Below are positions 59,001-64,000 of a stretch of DNA of 64,000 bases, piece by piece; within the stretch, counting starts at the first letter, position 1, and every line of letters begins with the position of its first letter. The notes beneath the pieces were generated by a model. The model was not told the DNA's origin and searched no databases. It was given only the letters and a program-made list of their open reading frames with translations. A program made the translations under genes and the position numbers. Origin of the DNA: Diploscapter coronatus (taxonomy: Eukaryota; Nematoda; Chromadorea; Rhabditida; Rhabditidae); contig OZ038422.1 in assembly GCA_964036155.1 (NCBI GenBank), positions 2,193,201 through 2,257,200 on the forward strand, written 5' to 3'.

Positions 59001-62000
59001 TCGGTTCTTTCAACATTTTTAGCTTCCTTTTGCTCGGGTCTTTTTGAATACACGAGGTGAGGGCACCCATGATTCAAAATTTCCGCTCAAAAGTTGCGAA
59101 TTTCGTTGAATTTCTAGCGGTGTAACATCCGTTCAAAATATTTAGACGAAAAGGCGAAGAATAATATCCGGTGATAGATATTGATAGTTGATAAGAATAG
59201 GATAAAGGGGTTTAGAAAAAACGCTTGAGACACGGCGCAGAATATCTGACGGTTATCAGAAAACGATGATGATTAACGACACATTTTAGCATCGATCTTA
59301 TCGTCCGCTAACAAAGAGGCGAGAGATCAATGGAGTCAATTTGGAAACTGAGAGAGGGTAGTGAAAGAGAAAGGCTAGAGAAAGAAATGTAATAATTAGT
59401 AACTTTTAGAGAGTGCAGAGAAAAAATCGAAGTTAGACAAATTTGTACCAGTGATAATTTTCAGGGCTAGAGAATAGTTTTCCTAATGAAATTCTTTGGA
59501 GACTAAAAGAAGTCATAGAAAAGGTAGAAAGCGAGAGTATTAGAATAAGTTATATAAGTTTGAGAGAGTCGAGAGAATCAGAATTGCGTCTTATAGACGA
59601 GCGATTTTTGCAGTGAGAGGATCGTCAAAATTTGGCAAACCTCCCAAACCTGTTGTTCATAAAAAGAATCAACTCTTGAATGGGGCCGATTTTTGACGAA
59701 AATCGAAATTTCCACTATTTGAGAAAAATTGTCTACGTGGGTCTTTACTATACAAAGGTCAAAGAGATTGTATCACGCGTTGAGGAATAGCTTTTTCAGA
59801 CCGTTTGAAATAATTTTTCTAGTTTCACTGGGTAGGGTCACGTTACTAATTTTTAGAAAAAATTACGAGCTTTGGAAAAGTCGTTCTTCGTACCTTTACT
59901 ACTAATAAAAACGTTTGTAAGTTGAATCGGAAAAAGAATGACCATTTAAAACTAGAACTAAAATATAAAGTTTCAGAAACTAATTTTTGACCGAAGAGGA
60001 AAAACAAGATTTTTTGCAAAAAAGAGAAACAAGTAATCGAGAGAAAGCGACGCGCACAATTACGTATATCGTATTTGATATGGATATCGCCTTTGTATCG
60101 TTACATTCAAATCGCATGAATCAGCGTTTTTTTCTTATCAAAGCGTCTAGAAGAAAAATGAAGAAGGAAAATCCAAGCCACTTGAATAAAGTGAATTTCG
60201 TAGAAAAATATGATCTTTGATAGTTTTGTGAAAGAAAAATCCGGAGGACGTTTTTTAACAAACCTTTTGAAAAGCAAAAAATCGTACATTCAAAATTTCG
60301 AAAAAAAAAATTTAATTAAAAACCTCTGGGAAAACATTTTTTAAATAAAGCTTGAAAAAATCATTCTCCAAAAATTTTCGACGGAAAATTCCCTCACTGT
60401 ACCTTTTTTCCCCATTTATAAGTGCATATGAAAATCAGGCGACTTTTGACTAGGAAAAATACGCTTATATGGTCAATGATAAAACTACCATCAAATTTTT
60501 GATAGTCATTCACAAATCATAATTCCATGTTAAAAGATAGAAATATAAAGTCGTCTGGTCTACAAAGTGATAATTCTGATAAGCAGAAATTTCGTCGAAC
60601 GTTTTTCTGAACATCTCAGATCAAATTGGCTGGAGCACAAGTTTTATCAGCTTTCAAAGAACGCGCAAATTTGAAAATTTTCAGAAATGGAAACTTTTGC
60701 AAAGATCATTAATAAAGCATCAGGCATCAATGATAGGTTTTAGAACAAAACAGAAAAAACACTGTTCAAGAGCAAGAGAATACTATGCTTCAGAAAATAA
60801 TAAATTTTAGGAAAGAGAAATTTTTGCACTCTAGAAAAAGTAGCTACAGAATGTTCTGAAAGAAATTAACTTTAGAAATAAAAATTACAATAATCTTATT
60901 CGATTTTTTACAAATTTTAAATCTACCTGCAATCGGCTTCCGGCGACGAATCCATGGATTCCATTCGTGGACGTTCGATCTCGGGTGAATCTAAAAGTTT
61001 TAAATTAGCATAAAGTACTATTTTTCAAGAAATTTGAATTTTCAGGAAAAGTATTCAAAAAGTAAAAAATGAGTGCTTCTGCAGAAAAATACTTTTTAGT
61101 TAAAAAAATAAATTTTTGGAGAAACTTTTTCCAGAACTCCATTTTCAATTCGCGACTATCTCCTCCCTTCCCCTTATTTCAGAGATCACTGTTGCTGGTC
61201 AGGTCACGTAACGCCACCCCCTTTTCTTATTTCCTCTTTTCTTGAATCGTTCTATGTTTTCCAAATAATTCATTCATTCACGCGATTTTCTAGCATCGCA
61301 AAGTTTCTAATTAAGAGATCTTGCAAAATAAAAGGACTTTTATGTGTAGGGGTTAATTTCGTAAACTCTTACAAAAAAATGTGAATAAATCTTTTTTTCA
61401 CAAATTTTCCAAAACAAAGTAATTTGTTTTTCAAAAAGTTATAGTAATCTTTATTTTTAATTATCCTATGCTAATCACATGAGAGTTGAAGCCGAAAAAT
61501 CGAGTACCGTCTTTTTTCGACCAATTAGAAAACTCTTGGAGCATTGAATGAGTAATTGATAAGAAAATATCGAACGATCAGCTGATTAATGAAAATTTAT
61601 GTTTCATGAGAAAAATCGCGCCACTTATTTTTTCTTTTATGGAAGCTTCTACTACAAGCGTTTTGATAGGACTCAAATAATGGTTTGCATAGGTTTCAAA
61701 GAAAAATAAGCCCAGTTTTTGAAAAATAAAATTATTCTCGGATCAAAAAGGCATTCTAATTTGGAAAAGCACAACAAAAATTTCTAAAAATGTCATTTTC
61801 ATGGCGCAAAAACTTTTGATAGCTTTGTTTGAGGTTGATCTATTTCAAAACCAAGTTTCTTCTTTTTTCAAACGCAAAAATGAGTCAGTTTGCCGAAAAA
61901 CACTAGAGCGTAATTGCAAACAGTCAGAGAGTAGACAAACAGTGGAATTGAGCATTCTCTGGTTAAATGCCTTGTTTTTAATTAAGCCACGCCCACTAGT

Positions 62001-63056
62001 TTATTGATTTGTGTTTAAAAAATCGATAATTCTACCTCCAGCAGGTGGATGCCGCTCGTTTAGACTTCCGGAGTAAATTTCTTTATTTCCTTGTTCTGTC
62101 GATTTGACTGGCGTCGGTTCTGCAAATGAGTTTATTTTGGATTTTCTTGAAATTTAAAAATTCAAATTTCACAAAAAAAAAATAATAATAATAATAAATC
62201 CTACCAAGTAACTTTCAATCAGGGTAAATCATGTGAGAATCAGGGCTAATTTTCACAGATCGAGAAAATTTCGGGTTGAAAAAATTAGGAAGGAGGTAAA
62301 AAGTGGGAAAAAGAGTTTAGGCGGGGATAGCTCGGGTTGAGTTGTAAAGTGATCACGAAAAGACGCAGGGGAAAAGATTGATGAAAAGAGAAAAATTGCC
62401 GAGCCACCGAACGGCTTCGACAGGCAGCTGTTTTGAAAAATAAATAAAAGGAGCGGGAAATTTTTGGATCAGATTATGAAATTTTCGAGTAATTTTAGAA
62501 TGATGTTGAAAGAGTTGCAAAAATAGTTTCTTACAAGCTGCCATTTTGGGTTGAAAAATTTAAGAAACCTACAAAATGTTTGATTTTGAAAGAAAGAAAG
62601 AAAGAAATGAACTTGGAGAAGATCTAATTTTGTAAATGAACAAAGAAATTATGATCAAAAAAATCATACAAATTTCGACATTTTTCAGCCTAGTTTAGAG
62701 TGGGAAGCCATAAAAATACAAACAACACCGATATCAACCAAATCTGACCGAAATGGTACATGAGATGAGATTTAGCTAAATTTTGCCGCCTTTCCAGCCT
62801 ATCCCCTTTTCTACAAAATTGTATATTTCAAAGGTCGTTTTCCACCTGATAATTACCTCCTTTCATCTGTAAAAATAAAGTTTCAGCTTTGAAACTCACG
62901 TCGACACACCAACAAGAATTCCAGGCTACTTTAAAGGACAATTAAGTGGTAGCTATTTAGTTAATTAGGGTAGTTAACCTTTCAAACTGGGGTAATAGGC
63001 GTACCTTTCTGCTGAGCCCGTTTGACCCGTCTCTTCTTGTTGCGTTTGCTACCCAT
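35065..63056 (-). CDS. pod-2: Acetyl-CoA carboxylase, about 64 coding exons, 2344 aa (long form)
   Basis: A single multifunctional cytosolic enzyme that carboxylates acetyl-CoA to malonyl-CoA for fatty acid synthesis. The order is a variable N-terminus (1-160), biotin carboxylase (161 to about 640), biotin carrier (about 800-880, biotin Lys 828), a central region, and carboxyltransferase (about 1600-2250). I traced every exon by phase; the total of 7035 bases fits the roughly 2350-residue animal enzymes. Motifs include [61 protein letters not shown] and [10 protein letters not shown]. The biotin site is ESMKL rather than the usual [14 protein letters not shown] near residue 100 aligns with the AMPK-regulated serine region of mammalian ACC1 but lacks its +4 hydrophobic residue. 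Several exons use GAG or AAG acceptors. Other starts are listed separately. The symbol assumes orthology to C. elegans pod-2. Confidence 0.95.
36575..36720. repeat. Foldback repeat in an ACC intron (36406-36727)
   Basis: The left arm CCCGTTGGGACGTTTTTCACC is nearly complementary to the right arm GAGGTGGAAAACGTTCTAACG. A related half copy (GCATAAGGGATATTTG, then GGAAAACGTCTG) is at about 53055-53090. Confidence 0.7.
37735..37900. repeat. Foldback repeat in an ACC intron (37609-37905)
   Basis: CTGTATTGTACACCGG on the left and its complement GGTGTACAATACAG on the right are separated by about 75 bases of purine-rich sequence. The arms extend with weaker similarity. Confidence 0.7.
39504..39637. 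repeat. Foldback element of the GAAATAGT type (ACC intron 39482-39675)
   Basis: The left arm runs from TTGGAAACCGCAAGACCACG to GCGAAATAGTAT. The right arm is the near reverse complement, ending CGTATTTTCTTCCAA. The loop contains AGGGCTAGGGTAAGG. Confidence 0.8.
40878..40970. repeat. Foldback element of the GAAATAGT type (ACC intron 40769-41029)
   Basis: GGGAAAAAGACGTGAGAAATA on the left pairs with the reverse complement of GCACTATTTCGTCGCATTTTT on the right. The spacer between arms is about 50 bases. Confidence 0.7.
43725..43736. repeat. Short perfect palindrome ACACACGTGTGT
   Basis: A 12-base palindrome with a central CACGTG E-box, in the ACC intron upstream of the exon at 43642. More GT/AC repeats and a long A tract (about 43834-43855) follow. 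Confidence 0.8.
43991..44078. mobile_element. MITE-like element, family 1, copy A (ACC intron 43932-44102)
   Basis: The ends are inverted: CTAGGGAGGAC on the left and GTTCTCCCTAG on the right, matching at 10 of 11 positions. It is 79-88 bases long. An opposite-orientation relative is at 31515-31694. Confidence 0.85.
44425..44632. mobile_element. MITE-like element, family 2, copy B (ACC intron 44188-44649)
   Basis: Left end ATCGTCAATGGACGATAAAT; right end AAAGTAATCGGTCATTGACA. They are inverted relative to each other and match the ends of the 8524-8725 copy. Internal blocks also match that copy in the same orientation. Confidence 0.8.
47535..47660. repeat. Foldback repeat in an ACC intron (47501-47783)
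   Basis: Left arm CTTACCCTTTTGCAGAAGTT and right arm GATAACTTCTACAAAAGAGT are near complements. They are separated by about 45 bases of pyrimidine-rich then mixed sequence. Confidence 0.75.
48585..48735. repeat. Foldback repeat in an ACC intron (48507-48839)
   Basis: The left arm from CGAACCACGATTAACTGCAT to TATCTTATCGAGA is complementary, with small gaps, to the right arm from TCTCGATAAAGC to GCGGTTAATCTCGGTTCG. Arms are about 55 bases. Confidence 0.85.
49231..49405. mobile_element. MITE-like element, family 3, copy B (ACC intron 48933-49452)
   Basis: Reverse-complement copy of the element at 2557-2775. Shared blocks include TGGTCAAACGAAATGACAG, AGGAAGAAAAGCGAGAGAGG and GGCGCTCTTTAA. Confidence 0.8.
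51069..56328 (-). other. ACC exons: N-terminal common exon and biotin carboxylase block
   Basis: Exons in transcript order: 56328-56145, 56064-55969, 55728-55590, 54455-54352, 54198-54143, 54069-53976, 53907-53812, 53694-53611, 52985-52895, 52775-52697, 52337-52217, 51997-51884, 51747-51636, 51226-51069. The domain binds ATP, bicarbonate and biotin. The Gly-rich ATP-grasp loop EGGGGKG is residues 356-362. The 52337 exon uses a GAAG acceptor. All junctions are in phase. Confidence 0.9.
55211..55256. repeat. Perfect 23-base tandem duplication
   Basis: The unit runs from TGAATTTTGTAGG to TACTAAAAAT and is repeated exactly, followed by a third partial TGAATTT. It lies in the 1.1 kb intron before the exon at 54455. 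Perfect identity suggests a recent slip. Confidence 0.9.
57229..57413. repeat. Purine-rich internal duplication
   Basis: GAGAGCGCAGAGAAAGGTTAG recurs near the end as GAGAGCGCGAAGAGAAAGG. GGAGAAATAGT occurs twice between them. The segment looks like an imperfect repeat sharing the GAAATAGT core with the foldbacks. Confidence 0.6.
58582..58658 (-). other. Cryptic exon-like segment upstream of the common ACC exon
   Basis: It is GC-rich relative to its flanks, preceded by GATATCAG and followed by GTGAAG. In one frame it reads [18 protein letters not shown] and AGAESDDS and exits in phase 2, which fits the acceptor at 56328. Its entry phase of 0 fits none of the first exons I found. It may belong to an isoform with an unseen upstream exon. 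Confidence 0.3.
58895..58929 (-). other. Alternative first exon 1d of acetyl-CoA carboxylase
   Basis: Codes for [11 protein letters not shown] and ends in phase 2 at donor GTGATG, matching the acceptor at 56328. It lies 65 bases downstream of exon 1c and would give a short N-terminus. Confidence 0.55.
58994..59070 (-). other. Alternative first exon 1c of acetyl-CoA carboxylase
   Basis: Codes for [20 protein letters not shown] and ends KEPKV in phase 2 at donor GTAAGA. It matches the phase-2 acceptor of the common exon at 56328. MG followed by Cys at position 6 and a later basic run is compatible with dual lipid modification. Confidence 0.65.
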
Positions 63057-63150
63057 CGTCTGCAGACGCCAAGTGGCACTCGGGCCGCCCTTAATTGGGA
63101 TAATTAGGAGGTAATCATCGAACTAATTAGGACGATTAACTAAAATAATT
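62935..63150. promoter_or_regulatory. AATTA-rich cluster around exon 1b of ACC
   Basis: At least eight AATTA or TAATTA cores lie on both sides of exon 1b, for example TTAATTAGGG and ATAATTAGGAGG. These are homeodomain-type cores. They could equally be a simple repeat related to the intron at 5078-5256. Confidence 0.35.
63005..63056 (-). other. Alternative first exon 1b of acetyl-CoA carboxylase (long form)
   Basis: Codes for [17 protein letters not shown], then phase 1 with donor GTACGC. It joins exons 62119-62036 and 60990-60927 before the common exon at 56328. The terminus is strongly basic with Gly at position 2, so membrane or nuclear targeting is conceivable. An AATTA-rich cluster flanks it. 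Confidence 0.75.
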
Positions 63151-63597
63151 AGCGAAAACGACAAGAAAATTGAAATTTCAACGATGGCGAATTTTCGAGT
63201 ACGCAATTTACTATTAGTACGCAGTATGCAGAAAAAAAGTGAGATAAACAATGAAAGAGTCGTCATTTTTATCGGTTATTTTTCTATCTTTGGAAAAAGG
63301 AAAACGATATTTTTATTTTTTTTCCTACTGAATTTTAAAAGATTTTGAAAAATGAAAGAAAAAAATCTTAAAAATCGATGGAATACTTCAGAAAACTCGA
63401 CGAATTGTCATACTTCCAATTCGAGACAGAATTGAGTCGGAAAGAGTAGAGAAAAATGGGTGTTTGGTTTGAATTCGTCAGTCGAAAATCGAAGATTCGA
63501 AGAAGGAAAGTATGTCATCGAAGTTGTCTCGGGGATGTGATGGAAATTCGCTCGAATCTAGGCTAAAACTTTTTCTTAAGAGCTGAAAAAATCCGAC

Positions 63598-63634
63598 CTT
63601 GAACGGCGTTTTTCTCGTTCGAGTTTCCAGACAT
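63598..63634 (-). other. Alternative first exon 1a of acetyl-CoA carboxylase
   Basis: ATG then MSGNSNEKNAVQ, ending in phase 1 at a GTCGGA donor. It fits the phase-1 acceptor of the exon at 62119-62036 ([11 protein letters not shown]). The donor is weaker than consensus, though GTC donors occur elsewhere in this gene. Confidence 0.5.
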
Positions 63635-64000
63635 ACTAAACGAAAAAACTACTGTAGGAAGGCAACCTGGAAAATGAAAATACAAGTCAACAAAGCGATG
63701 AAATAGCACTGGAAAAGAAATTACAAAGCATCATTCATATTCTATTCTCTACACTATTTCATATGTCTATCATCATGCTGATTTGTAAATTTCGCATCGC
63801 CTGTAAAAATGGAACATTTCTTATTTTTCTCGGAAACTACATAAAAGGACGATGCATCATGCATGAAATGAACGAAGAAAATTTGTGTTTGTTGTCCGAG
63901 AAAGCGACACTGGAAAAATGAAATATTTGCGAGTTTCGGTGACTATGGAGAAGAATAAATATGCAAGAAGTATGCAAAATCGACAAATGGCCACTTTTTG
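63635..64000. other. 5' flank of acetyl-CoA carboxylase with a foldback
   Basis: A GAAATAGT-type foldback is at about 63660-63800: left GGCAACCTGGAAAATG and GATGAAATAGCA, right CACTATTTCATAT. It resembles the 10697-10811 copy. No other gene was seen to the window end. Confidence 0.5.

Larger units (their letters stand above)
56329..63004. other. Long 5' introns of acetyl-CoA carboxylase
   Basis: Between the common exon at 56328 and exon 1b there are introns of about 4.6, 1.0 and 0.9 kb. Apart from exons at 60990-60927 ([19 protein letters not shown]) and 62119-62036, the alternative starts and the cryptic segment, I see only AT-rich sequence and purine-rich repeats. The exon at 60990 enters in phase 1 and exits in phase 2. 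Confidence 0.6.

Noticed and set aside
59987..60220. 77-codon plus-strand frame starting [14 protein letters not shown]
   Set aside because: It lies inside an ACC intron on the opposite strand, has no splice or promoter context, and its lysine-rich look follows from the A-rich sequence.
62353..62544. Extra ACC first exon MAA at 62543
   Set aside because: Its phase-1 exit would create a stop at the next exon (62119); only skipping that exon rescues it.
62960..63000. Resemblance to a spliced-leader RNA (CAAACTGGGGTAAT versus the SL1 complement)
   Set aside because: Too few matching bases, no donor or Sm site in the right place, and it sits in a repeat-like AATTA cluster.
1..64000. tRNA, rRNA or CRISPR features
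   Set aside because: No B-box GGTTCGANTCC with a matching A-box was seen, and no rRNA core or regularly spaced direct repeats.

Overview
This is a eukaryotic window, almost certainly from a nematode. Introns end in TTTTCAG or TTTTAG, exons are short and numerous, and AT-rich introns separate more GC-rich exons. The gene content is also nematode-like: an FLP-11-type RFamide precursor, tandem F-box genes and an ATG placed directly after a splice acceptor. Intron density is far above the Caenorhabditis norm: about 64 coding exons in one gene. No tRNA, rRNA, CRISPR array or prokaryotic feature was seen. I rebuilt gene models by hand from splice sites, reading phase and family motifs.

Layout. 1-290 (-): 5' end of an unrecognised gene running off the left edge. 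1751-5855 (+): 14-exon CPA2-type Na+/H+ antiporter (SLC9B/NHA). 7598-10944 (-): 8-exon class A peptide GPCR of the NPY/NPF type. 10945-21191: 10 kb with no gene I can support. 21192-24160 (-): 11-exon NADAR-domain protein with a reading-phase break. 24932-28623 (-): 3-exon RFamide precursor encoding one AMRNSLVRFG peptide. 30264-32532 and 32715-33617 (-): two F-box genes 182 bp apart. 33618-35064: coding-like remnants. 35065-63634 (-): acetyl-CoA carboxylase, 2344 aa in the reconstructed long form, with up to four alternative first exons.

The introns carry many short non-autonomous repeats: three families with terminal inverted repeats, each with two copies here, and a larger set of foldback (long inverted repeat) sequences, many sharing the core GAAATAGT and a CCCTA-rich loop. 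One foldback supplies the end of the GPCR reading frame and another sits at the NADAR phase break.

How the genes relate. Acetyl-CoA carboxylase makes malonyl-CoA for lipid synthesis. The antiporter is a membrane transporter in which the second residue of the family's ion-binding Asp-Asp pair reads as Asn. The GPCR and RFamide precursor lie on the same strand about 14 kb apart and could be receptor and ligand, but that is a hypothesis. The F-box pair is probably a local paralogue cluster.
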